Shown here: one piece after another, positions 8,280 to 15,622 of the stretch
Position numbering within the stretch: position 1 is the stretch's first letter
How the letters are laid out: every line of letters starts with the position of its first letter
Assembly: GCA_019752775.1 (NCBI GenBank)
Contig: JAIELU010000052.1
Location: 1-17,429 of the forward strand
DNA length: 17,429 nt
Reading direction: 5' to 3'
DNA from: Campylobacterales bacterium
GTDB lineage: Bacteria; Campylobacterota; Campylobacteria; Campylobacterales; Arcobacteraceae
Notes under the pieces: model-generated
Databases searched by the model: none
Seen by the model: the letters and a program-made list of their open reading frames with translations, nothing else
What the model was told of the DNA's origin: nothing
Position numbers and translations under genes: made by a program

Positions 8280-8301
8280 TTATTTGTATATATATTTTTT
8301 A
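8280..8301 (-). promoter_or_regulatory. Degenerate half-site of the nirB/narK operator upstream of nasA
   Basis: TTATTTGTATATA (8280-8292) is identical to 13 bases spanning the edge of the narK operator (13468-13480), but the second half of the dyad is replaced by TATTTTTTA. It lies only about 25-45 bases before the nasA ATG, closer than in nirB and narK. The identity is in low-complexity AT sequence, so it is weak evidence for coregulation. Confidence 0.3.
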
Positions 8302-8396
8302 TTATATAAAGGAATTAATGTAGATATAAGAAATAACTGTATTAAAAATATACAACACCGTAAATTACTAATAATTATTTGGAAAAATAATTTTTT

Positions 8397-8421
8397 ATAT
8401 ACATATAAGTTATATGTATAT
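8397..8421. promoter_or_regulatory. 25-bp perfect inverted repeat before the REC-PAS-EAL gene
   Basis: ATATACATATAA (8397-8408), one central G, then TTATATGTATAT (8410-8421) form 12-bp perfect arms. It contains two TGTATAT half-sites facing outward, as opposed to the inward arrangement at nirB and narK. It ends ten bases before a -10-like TATAAC (8432-8437), thus covering the -35 region of the gene starting at 8464, where a bound protein could block RNA polymerase. It is also about 140 bases upstream of nasA. Confidence 0.5.
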
Positions 8422-8463
8422 TTTTTTATGATATAACTATTACTTTAATAATCAAGGATTAAA

Positions 8464-10461
8464 ATGAATGCTGAAAAGTTAGAGAAAATTAGTTTATTAT
8501 GTAAATCACTTAATTTAATTTATGTGGTAAGAGATAAAAATAATGAAAATAATAATTTAAAATATTTTGAAAATTTCTTTAACGAAGTAACATTTATGGA
8601 TAATGGTCTTGAAGCATTAAAAACATTTGATAAAAATAAATTCTCAGTAATAATTACAGATATAGAAATTCCTGATTTTAATGGCTTTGACTTGATAGAA
8701 AAAATTAAAAATATCGACAAAGGTATTGTAACGATTATTTATACTTCAAACGAAGATAGAGAGAGTTTTTTTAAAACAATTCAACTAAAAATTGATGGTT
8801 ATTTAATGCCTCCTTTTGATGAAAATAATTTTTTAGAAATTATAAATAGATCAATAGAGAGTTGTAAAGATAAAAAGCTTCAAATAGAAAAGAAAAAGAA
8901 TAATTTTAAAATTCAAAAGCAATATACAGACTTAGTTGATAAAAGTGCAATTATTTCAAAAACTGATAAAAATGGAATAATAACTTTTGTAAATGATAAT
9001 TTTTGTAAAACATCTGAATACACAAGAGAAGAATTAATAGGGAAAAGTCACAATATAATTAGACATCCAGATAATTCTGCGGAAGTTTATAAAGAATTAT
9101 GGAATACCGTGAAAAATAAAAAACTTGAATGGTCTGGGGTTATAAAAAATCTAACAAAAAGTGGCAAAACTTATTATATAAAATCAACAATTAAACCAAT
9201 TTTAGATGAAAATGGAGATATTCTTGAATATGTGAGCGTTAGAAGTAATGTAAATACTATTATGAGTGATAAAAAACATTTAATTGATAAAATTGAATCA
9301 AATAATCTATTTTTATTAATTTTCATACAAATAGAAGATTTTGATATTCTTGATAAATTTTATAATATTTTAACTGTTGATAAAATCGAAAAAATGTTTG
9401 CTTTTAGTATGTTGTCTTATTTGCCAAACTCTTATACTTTTGAAAATATTTATAATATTGGAAATGGACGATATGCACTTTTAGCTGATTTTTTTGATTT
9501 TACTTCATCACAAACAAATATAAATGAATATCTTGAAGTTTTTGCAAAAAATATTAAAAAATCAATTTTAAATGTTGATGATATAGAGTATGACTTAAAT
9601 ATTATAGTTAGTTATTCTTTTGGAAAAGAGCATTTATACGAAGATGCAAAATGTGGACTTGATGAAGCTATGAATAAAAAAATGAATATTAAATATGCAA
9701 ATGATTCTTCAATAAAAGAGCATATTGAAGCTAAAAAAAATATGGAAATTATTAAAATGGTAAAAATTGCCCTTGATAATTATAAAATAGTTTCATATTT
9801 TCAACCAATAATTAATAATAAAACAAAAGAGATAGAAAAATATGAATCTTTAGTTCGACTTGTGGATGAAGATGGAAATGTATTATCTCCTTATTCTTTT
9901 TTAGATATTTCTAAAAAGGGAAGTTATTATAATAAAATCACTCATCGTGTTTTGGAAAATTCATTTAAAATTTTAGAACATATATCTACGAAAATTTCTA
10001 TAAATCTTTCATCTTTAGATATTGAAAAAGAGGAAACAAGAGTTAAACTTTATTCTCTTTTGGAAGAATATAAAAATGATTCTTCAAGAATTGTTTTTGA
10101 ATTACTTGAAGATGAAGATGTAAAAGATTTTGCGGTTATAAAAAGTTTTATTAAAAGAGTAAAAAAACTAGGTGTTATGATTGCAATAGATGATTTTGGT
10201 GCTGGATATTCAAACTTTGAGCGATTATTGGAATTTGAACCTGATATTTTAAAAATTGATGGAAGTTTAATTAAAAATATCGCTACTGATACTTATAGTA
10301 GAAATGTTGTTGAAACAATAGTAAGCTTTGCAAAAAAACAAAATATTATTACAATCGCAGAGTTTGTTGAAAATGAAGACATTTTTAATATTTTAAATGA
10401 AATGGGAGTTGATTATTCTCAAGGTTATTATTTTGGTGAACCTAAGAAAATATATATTTAA
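8464..10461 (+). CDS. REC-PAS-degenerate GGDEF-EAL protein, probable c-di-GMP phosphodiesterase
   Basis: Domains in 665 residues. A receiver-like region (about 15-130) has the aspartate D66 (ITDIEIPDFNG), but the conserved lysine of the usual KP motif is replaced (YLMPPF, 113-118) and the N-terminal acidic pair is reduced (VVRDK), so normal phosphotransfer is doubtful. An Aer-like PAS (about 158-265) has 'NIIRHPD' and 'ELWNTVK...W.GVIKN', a type that often binds FAD. A GGDEF-position domain (about 280-415) carries GNGRYALL where GGDEF should be, so it is not a cyclase. The EAL domain (about 435-665) is complete: E461, N514, E546, D576-D577, K597, E633, Q653. The protein is soluble. ATG follows AAGGA at 8454-8458. 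Likely role: redox- or partner-controlled c-di-GMP breakdown. It ends nine bases from the convergent kinase gene. Confidence 0.88.
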   Translation: MNAEKLEKISLLCKSLNLIYVVRDKNNENNNLKYFENFFNEVTFMDNGLEALKTFDKNKFSVIITDIEIPDFNGFDLIEKIKNIDKGIVTIIYTSNEDRESFFKTIQLKIDGYLMPPFDENNFLEIINRSIESCKDKKLQIEKKKNNFKIQKQYTDLVDKSAIISKTDKNGIITFVNDNFCKTSEYTREELIGKSHNIIRHPDNSAEVYKELWNTVKNKKLEWSGVIKNLTKSGKTYYIKSTIKPILDENGDILEYVSVRSNVNTIMSDKKHLIDKIESNNLFLLIFIQIEDFDILDKFYNILTVDKIEKMFAFSMLSYLPNSYTFENIYNIGNGRYALLADFFDFTSSQTNINEYLEVFAKNIKKSILNVDDIEYDLNIIVSYSFGKEHLYEDAKCGLDEAMNKKMNIKYANDSSIKEHIEAKKNMEIIKMVKIALDNYKIVSYFQPIINNKTKEIEKYESLVRLVDEDGNVLSPYSFLDISKKGSYYNKITHRVLENSFKILEHISTKISINLSSLDIEKEETRVKLYSLLEEYKNDSSRIVFELLEDEDVKDFAVIKSFIKRVKKLGVMIAIDDFGAGYSNFERLLEFEPDILKIDGSLIKNIATDTYSRNVVETIVSFAKKQNIITIAEFVENEDIFNILNEMGVDYSQGYYFGEPKKIYI

Positions 10462-10470
10462 AAATATTTT

Positions 10471-12099
10471 TTACGAAAATAATTTTAAATATAAAATAAA
10501 ATTCAAAATCAGTAAGAAATAAAATCCAAACTTATAGAATAATAAAGGGTCTTTTTTTAATAAAGGAGTTTTTTTTTCAAAAAAAGGTTTTACTTTTTGA
10601 GGATATTCAAGCTCAAATTTCATATATGAATAGTTTGAGTATCTTAAATCTTCATCTACACTTATTGCTCTTAAAATAATACTTTCAAACCAAGCTGGAA
10701 TATTATTATTTAAATTTTGAGGTTTTTTTGCAACACCAAAAGTAGGGTTTTGAAAAGGTTCAATTTCTCCATAAGGATACTTTCCACATAAAGCTTCATA
10801 TAGTGTAACCCCAATTGAAAAAATTTCTGTTTTTTCATTTATTGCATTCCCTGTAAATCTTTCTGGTGCTAAATAAGAAGGAGTTCCAGCAGTAGAGGCA
10901 ATTGAAAATATTTCAGTAATTGAACCAAAGTCAATTATTTTGAAAATTCTTTTTCCATCTCTTTGTATTACTATTATATTTTCAGGTTTTATATCTGCAT
11001 GAACTAGGTTAAATTTTAAAAGATATTCTTCCATAGAAATAAGAGTTTTTGCTAATAAAATTGTTTCATCAATAGATAAATTTCTTTTTTTGAGATATTG
11101 TTTTAGATTTATTCCATCTAATTTTGTCATTAGATAATATCTTGCAGTTCTTTGTTTTGGAACAAATGATTTTGGAAAAAAACCAGCTTTTAATCTTTTT
11201 GCATTCCATACTTCTTTTATATATAAATCTAATATTTCTTCATTTTCTATTGCTTCATAAGGAGCAAATTTTATAACATATTCTTGTTTGTTTTTTATAC
11301 AAATCCAAGTTCTATTATTTTGAATTAAAGAGTGAGTTAATTCATACCCATCAATAACAGTACCTTTTTTAAGTTTTTCAGGGATTTCAAGATTTAAGCT
11401 TTTCATTGATTCTATATAATCAGTATCTAAAACTTCTAAAATCACAGCACTTGTGTCATCAGGAAGATTTTCATCAACTAATGAACTAGCATTTTTAACT
11501 AATTGATAAGCTCCATTTGAAATATTTTTTGACAAAATATCATTATTCATTAAAGAATATAAACCATCACTACACATCAAAATCTTATCATCTTTTTGAA
11601 TATTATTTTCAAAATAATATATTTCAACATTTGGACAAATTCCTACTGCATTTGATAAAACACTATTCATTCCCTCTTCATTATGGTCATGGGATAGCTG
11701 ATTTAATTTATTATCTCTTAATAAATAAATTCTACTATCTCCAGCATTTGCCCCATAAAGACGATTTCCTTTTATTACACAAACAGTTACAGTTGTAATA
11801 TATTCAGCTCTTTCATACTCTTGAATAGATTGAGAGTATAGTATAGAGTTTATAGATTTGATAAACTCTTTTATAGCTTTTTCGATGCTCCAAGCTTTTG
11901 GAAGATTTTTAAAATTATTTATTATATGTAAAGTTACTTTCTTAGCAGCAAGCGCTCCTTGTGTAGCACTTCCTACTCCATCACATAATACAGCAATGGT
12001 TAAATCATCAAATTGTTTAATTTCGTAAAAATCATCTCCTATTAATTCTTTTCTTTTTGCAAGACAAAAACCTGAAGTTTTGATATTACTTTTACTCAT
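10471..12099 (-). CDS. Fused PP2C-type phosphatase and Ser/Thr protein kinase with C-terminal membrane anchor
   Basis: Residues 1-225 are a PP2C phosphatase with the metal-binding aspartates in order: D40-G41 (LCDGVGSA), D121 (AGDSRIY), D178 (SDG) and D214-D215 (PDDTSAVIL). Residues about 245-500 are a Hanks-type kinase: K277 (YVIKFAP), E296, HADIKPEN (368-375; alanine in place of the usual arginine), DFG 390-392 and APE 411-413. The glycine-rich loop is not recognisable. Residues about 522-540 form one hydrophobic helix at the C-terminus, placing the catalytic parts in the cytoplasm at the membrane. The gene follows narK by 25 bases with AAAAGG before its ATG, so it is probably cotranscribed. 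Kinase/phosphatase fusions next to nitrate transporters are known in proteobacterial nitrate assimilation clusters; that it modifies NarK or the reductases is inference. Confidence 0.9.
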   Translation of the reverse strand: MSKSNIKTSGFCLAKRKELIGDDFYEIKQFDDLTIAVLCDGVGSATQGALAAKKVTLHIINNFKNLPKAWSIEKAIKEFIKSINSILYSQSIQEYERAEYITTVTVCVIKGNRLYGANAGDSRIYLLRDNKLNQLSHDHNEEGMNSVLSNAVGICPNVEIYYFENNIQKDDKILMCSDGLYSLMNNDILSKNISNGAYQLVKNASSLVDENLPDDTSAVILEVLDTDYIESMKSLNLEIPEKLKKGTVIDGYELTHSLIQNNRTWICIKNKQEYVIKFAPYEAIENEEILDLYIKEVWNAKRLKAGFFPKSFVPKQRTARYYLMTKLDGINLKQYLKKRNLSIDETILLAKTLISMEEYLLKFNLVHADIKPENIIVIQRDGKRIFKIIDFGSITEIFSIASTAGTPSYLAPERFTGNAINEKTEIFSIGVTLYEALCGKYPYGEIEPFQNPTFGVAKKPQNLNNNIPAWFESIILRAISVDEDLRYSNYSYMKFELEYPQKVKPFFEKKTPLLKKDPLLFYKFGFYFLLILNFILYLKLFS

Positions 12100-12124
12100 T
12101 TAAATACCTTTTAATATGCAATAA

Positions 12125-13405
12125 TTATATTCTTCCACCAGCTTGAACGCCCCAAGTAGTTCTCCATCTAGTTTTAACAAATGAAATTCCCAAAATAGCA
12201 ACAAATACTACAATAGCAAAAATCATAAATCCAGCAGCATATCCATCAAATGCACCTTTTGACCAACCAAAAGTTTTGATAAGTGCAGTTCCACCAAGAC
12301 CACCTGCACATCCAATAATACCTGTCATAATTCCAATATCTTTTCCAAATCTTTGAGGAACCAATTGGAAAACAGCACCATTTGCCATACCTAAATGAGC
12401 CATTATTAAAAATAGTACAATAATTGCAATATAAAATGGAAGAGTGTAACTAGCACTAATTATAGCTAATAAACAAACCACTCCATAAAAGAAATATAAA
12501 GATTTAATTCCACCTAGTTTATCAGCAATAGCTCCACCAACTGGTCTTAAAATCGCTCCTGCAAAAATACATAAAGCTCCAAAATATCCAGCTGTTACCA
12601 TTACATTTGGTTCAGCTAATATTCCAAGACCAAAATTGGTCATTTCAGGTTTATATGTACTCATTAAATATACTTTCATATATCCAGCAAATCCTACAAA
12701 CCCACCAAAACTAATAGCATAAAAAAGACAAAACCACCAAGTATCTTTATCTTTTAAAAGTTTTCCATAATCTTTTAATTTTTTCGGATTTGATTTATAA
12801 ATATTTGCTGGTGCATCTTTTGCCATAAAAATATAAACAATAAAAATAAATAAAGATAATACTGCACCCACTAAAAATACCGACTGCCATCCCCAGATTT
12901 CTGCGATTTTTGGTGCAAAAATAAAGTCAATAACAACTCCAATATTTCCAGCACCCGCAAGTCCTAAAACAACACCTTGAAGTTTAGGAGGATACCATTG
13001 ACCAGCTTGTGGAAGTGCCACTGCAAATGAAGCACCTGCAAAACCTAAAATAAATGCAACTGCTAATAATTGTTCATAAGTAATAGTTTCTCCTTTGTAA
13101 TAGGCAAAAAATAGTCCCAATATAACTATAAACTGTGAAACTAAAGCTGTTTTTTTAGCTCCAACTCTATCAACAAAAAAACCTAATACAACTCTTAGAA
13201 TTGCACCTGCAAGAACTGGAAGAGCAACTAATGTTGCACTTTGGTCTGCACTCATTATAAAATTTTGAGTTTGTTTTAATGATACAGCAATTTCAGTTGC
13301 TAATGGACCCATCATTGTCCAAACCATAAAACCAAAATCAAAATACAAAAATGCAGCTAACAGTGTTGGCCAATGCCCTTGACCTTTTAATTCTTTTAAA
13401 GACAT
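12125..13405 (-). CDS. narK: NarK-type nitrate/nitrite porter (MFS, NNP family)
   Basis: Inner-membrane importer of nitrate (or nitrate/nitrite antiporter). The 426-residue sequence is hydrophobic throughout and consistent with 12 membrane helices. The two arginines that bind nitrate in characterised NarK proteins have clear counterparts in duplicated segments: R71 in AGAILRVVLG and R287 in AGAILRPVGG. Both glycine-rich nitrate signatures are present, GLAGAGNIGVV (148-158) and GIIGCAGGLGG (362-372), plus 'NGAVFQLVPQRFG' (342-354). A strong AAGGAG lies seven bases before the ATG. It heads a likely two-gene operon with the kinase/phosphatase. Two operator-like dyads sit upstream. Since nasA and nirB are here and no respiratory narG is in view, uptake for assimilation is the likely job. 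It could equally be named nasA-type transporter in other naming schemes. Confidence 0.92.
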   Translation of the reverse strand: MSLKELKGQGHWPTLLAAFLYFDFGFMVWTMMGPLATEIAVSLKQTQNFIMSADQSATLVALPVLAGAILRVVLGFFVDRVGAKKTALVSQFIVILGLFFAYYKGETITYEQLLAVAFILGFAGASFAVALPQAGQWYPPKLQGVVLGLAGAGNIGVVIDFIFAPKIAEIWGWQSVFLVGAVLSLFIFIVYIFMAKDAPANIYKSNPKKLKDYGKLLKDKDTWWFCLFYAISFGGFVGFAGYMKVYLMSTYKPEMTNFGLGILAEPNVMVTAGYFGALCIFAGAILRPVGGAIADKLGGIKSLYFFYGVVCLLAIISASYTLPFYIAIIVLFLIMAHLGMANGAVFQLVPQRFGKDIGIMTGIIGCAGGLGGTALIKTFGWSKGAFDGYAAGFMIFAIVVFVAILGISFVKTRWRTTWGVQAGGRI

Positions 13406-13435
13406 CTATAATCTCCTTACCTTTTATTTAATACA

Positions 13436-13441
13436 ATTATA
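13436..13441 (-). promoter_or_regulatory. Probable -10 box (TATAAT) of narK
   Basis: Read on the minus strand this is a perfect TATAAT, 30 bases before the narK start codon. The 17-bp dyad at 13473-13489 is 31 bases upstream of it, the same separation as in front of nirB. Confidence 0.5.
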
Positions 13442-13472
13442 ATATTAAGAAAGATAAAGTATTCAGCTTATT

Positions 13473-13489
13473 TGTATATAAAATATTCA
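13473..13489 (-). promoter_or_regulatory. 17-bp dyad operator upstream of narK (identical to the nirB site)
   Basis: TGTATATAAAATATTCA on the plus strand, all 17 bases identical to 1856-1872. It is 68 bases upstream of the narK ATG, against 66 for nirB. Identity of sequence, position and symmetry at two genes of one pathway argues for a shared regulator. Confidence 0.62.
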
Positions 13490-13599
13490 ATTATTGTAAT
13501 TAATGTATAAATAAGATTATTTAAACTTTCAAATGAAATATATAAAGTAATTGGCTTTAAATCGGGAAGTTTTAGAATTTTATAATGGTATATTAAGTT

Positions 13600-13626
13600 A
13601 TATATGTATATTTTATATACATATAT
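13600..13626. promoter_or_regulatory. Perfectly symmetric third copy of the operator dyad, distal to narK
   Basis: ATATATGTATAT (13600-13611) and ATATACATATAT (13615-13626) are perfect 12-bp inverted arms around TTT. The core at 13605-13621, read on the minus strand, is TGTATATAAAATATACA, matching the nirB/narK operator in 16 of 17 bases, the difference making the dyad perfect. It begins seven bases beyond the histidine kinase stop codon and its centre is 132 bases from that of the proximal narK site. A terminator is less likely because no T-run follows on the minus strand. Confidence 0.55.
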
Positions 13627-13632
13627 TATTTT

Positions 13633-15516
13633 TTAAGAGTCTAATTCAATTGTAATTTCTATTCCTTTATAAATTTTATTTTCATAATCTACATTTACAT
13701 TTTTAATTGAAAAAATTCCTTCTAAGTGTTTAACAATAATTTCTTCTGTCATAAAAAGACCAATTCCTGTTCCTTTTGCTTGATGTTTAGTTGTAAAATA
13801 TGGTTCACAAACTTTGTCAATAATTTTTTCATCAATACCACCTACGTTATCTGTTATTTTAATGATAACTTTATTCTCTTCTTTATTTGTAGAAATAAAA
13901 ATTACTTTTGGTGTATCTTTATTTTCTAGGGCATCTTTTGCATTGTTTAAAATATTTATTAATGCTTGAATTAATTCATTTTCATAATTGTATAATTCAT
14001 AAGCATTTATTTCATTAACAAAAGTAATTTCAAGATTTTTAAATTGAGCAGAAGTTAGTTTAAATAGTTTTTCAAATGTATTTTTTATATTAAAAGTAGT
14101 TTTATATTTGTCTGTTTTAAAGAAGTTTCTAAAATCATCTATTGTTTCAGATAAATATAAAGCAGAATTTGTAATATTTTGTATTGATTCTTCGAAAGTT
14201 TTATCATCAAGAGTATTAAACTCTTTTTGTAATTTCATTCCAGTTGCAACAGTGGTTATAACAGAAAGTGGCTGTCTCCATTGATGAGCGATATTTCCTA
14301 ACATTTCACCCATCGCAGCCATTTTTGATTGTTGAGATAAAATATGTTCTTGTGTATTTATTTCCAATTTATAATTTTGGAATTTTTTTTCTAATAATTT
14401 AGAGATATAAATAGAAATAAATAATAGAAGCAAAGTTAATGCAGAGGCTAATAATAAAATATTTTTAATTTTTTTATTAAATTCTTCATTTAATTCTATA
14501 CTTTTTTTCTCAATTATTTGATTTAGATAATCATCATAAAAACCTTTTCCAATTATCCATTTCCAACTAAATAAACCTTTTGTATAACTGGTTTTTCTAA
14601 GAGGTATTTCACTATCTGTTATTTTATAATCATAGGTTATAAAGCCTCCCCCATTTTTTGATAAATTTACAATATCATCGAATAGTTTGTTTTCTTCTTT
14701 TCCATTAAATTCTTGAAAAGATTTATCTACAAGATTAGCTACTTTTTGGAAAAGTGTTTTTTTATCATAATCTAAAATAAAAAAGTAGTTATTTTCACTT
14801 GATTTTAATTTTGAGATATATTCTAATAGTTCTTTTTTCATATTTTCTTCAAAATCAACTACATATTCACCACTTCCAATGAACCAATTATAAGGTTTGA
14901 AATGTACATTAAATCCAATTTTTTTGAAATCTTTTTTATTTAAATCATCTGGTTTTGGAAAACGCCAAGTTAGAAAAGCTTCATCTTTTCCTTGAAGACT
15001 TTTTACCATTTCTCTTCCTAAATAAAAACCATCTGAATCTTGAAAATTATAAAAACTTTTCCCTTCATTTGCTCTATTTGTAGGTAATAATATACATTCA
15101 TAATCAAAAGAATAAATAAAAATATAACCTCGTCCATCATTGAATCTTATATCAACAATAGCATCTTTTATCATTTTGATAATTTCATCTTTTGATTTTG
15201 TATCTTTATTTTCATTGTAAATTCTAGTAGCAATATTATTTGCTTCATAAACTCTTTCTTTGATGCTTTGTTTTAATTTCTCTTCTGTTTTTGCTTGAGT
15301 TCTAAGGATTAAATCATATAAATTTTCTACTTCTGTTTTTACAAATTCTTGATTTCTTTTTAAAAATTCATCTTGTGTGGCTTTTTTTTGTTTTTCTAAT
15401 TCCTGTTGTTTGTCAGCATATAAAAACAGTGTAATAATCAAAGAAAGAGTGATGATAAATATTAAAGGTGTATATCTTATTATATTTATAAGAGACTTTT
15501 CATTTTTGTAAATCAT
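13633..15516 (-). CDS. Membrane sensor histidine kinase with two Cache-like periplasmic modules
   Basis: Two-component sensor autophosphorylating on H411. Seen: membrane helix 1 (about 14-33); periplasmic region 34-348 with two Cache-like modules, the first around 'GRGYIFIYSFDYECILLP' and 'GFNVHFKPYNWFIGSGEYV' (128-219), the second around 'NNYFFILDYDKK' and 'SWKWIIGKGFYDDY' (242-330); membrane helix 2 (about 351-371); H-box 'MGEMLGNIAHQWRQPL' (402-417); N-box with N525 (NILNNAKDAL); G1 DNVGG (556-560); F-box EPYFTTK; G2 GTGIGLF (582-588). There is no HAMP or PAS between helix 2 and the kinase core, and no receiver. No ordinary response regulator is adjacent. The start at 15516 has AGGA five bases upstream. 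Cache_2 sensors of this kind usually detect small organic molecules; a link to the neighbouring nitrate transporter is possible but unproven. Confidence 0.9.
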   Translation of the reverse strand: MIYKNEKSLINIIRYTPLIFIITLSLIITLFLYADKQQELEKQKKATQDEFLKRNQEFVKTEVENLYDLILRTQAKTEEKLKQSIKERVYEANNIATRIYNENKDTKSKDEIIKMIKDAIVDIRFNDGRGYIFIYSFDYECILLPTNRANEGKSFYNFQDSDGFYLGREMVKSLQGKDEAFLTWRFPKPDDLNKKDFKKIGFNVHFKPYNWFIGSGEYVVDFEENMKKELLEYISKLKSSENNYFFILDYDKKTLFQKVANLVDKSFQEFNGKEENKLFDDIVNLSKNGGGFITYDYKITDSEIPLRKTSYTKGLFSWKWIIGKGFYDDYLNQIIEKKSIELNEEFNKKIKNILLLASALTLLLLFISIYISKLLEKKFQNYKLEINTQEHILSQQSKMAAMGEMLGNIAHQWRQPLSVITTVATGMKLQKEFNTLDDKTFEESIQNITNSALYLSETIDDFRNFFKTDKYKTTFNIKNTFEKLFKLTSAQFKNLEITFVNEINAYELYNYENELIQALINILNNAKDALENKDTPKVIFISTNKEENKVIIKITDNVGGIDEKIIDKVCEPYFTTKHQAKGTGIGLFMTEEIIVKHLEGIFSIKNVNVDYENKIYKGIEITIELDS

Positions 15517-15531
15517 ATGAATCCTAGTTTT

Positions 15532-15549
15532 TGATAATATATTTTATCA
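15532..15549. repeat. Short inverted repeat before the histidine kinase
   Basis: TGATAA and TTATCA arms are separated by TATATT, 15 bases upstream of the histidine kinase ATG in the 106-base gap it shares with the divergent dehydrogenase gene. It could be an operator or a leader hairpin of the kinase message; six-base AT-rich arms are weak evidence. Confidence 0.25.
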
Positions 15550-15622
15550 TAAAGTAAATCTTATTAAGATGATTAACATCAATCTATATATATAATCAAT
15601 CATTAAAATTTGGAGAGAACAA

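Noticed and set aside
10450..10482. AT palindrome AAAAATATTTTT between the convergent REC-EAL and kinase genes as a terminator
   Set aside because: Pure AT with no loop and no GC pairs; it may end transcription weakly but cannot be told from background.
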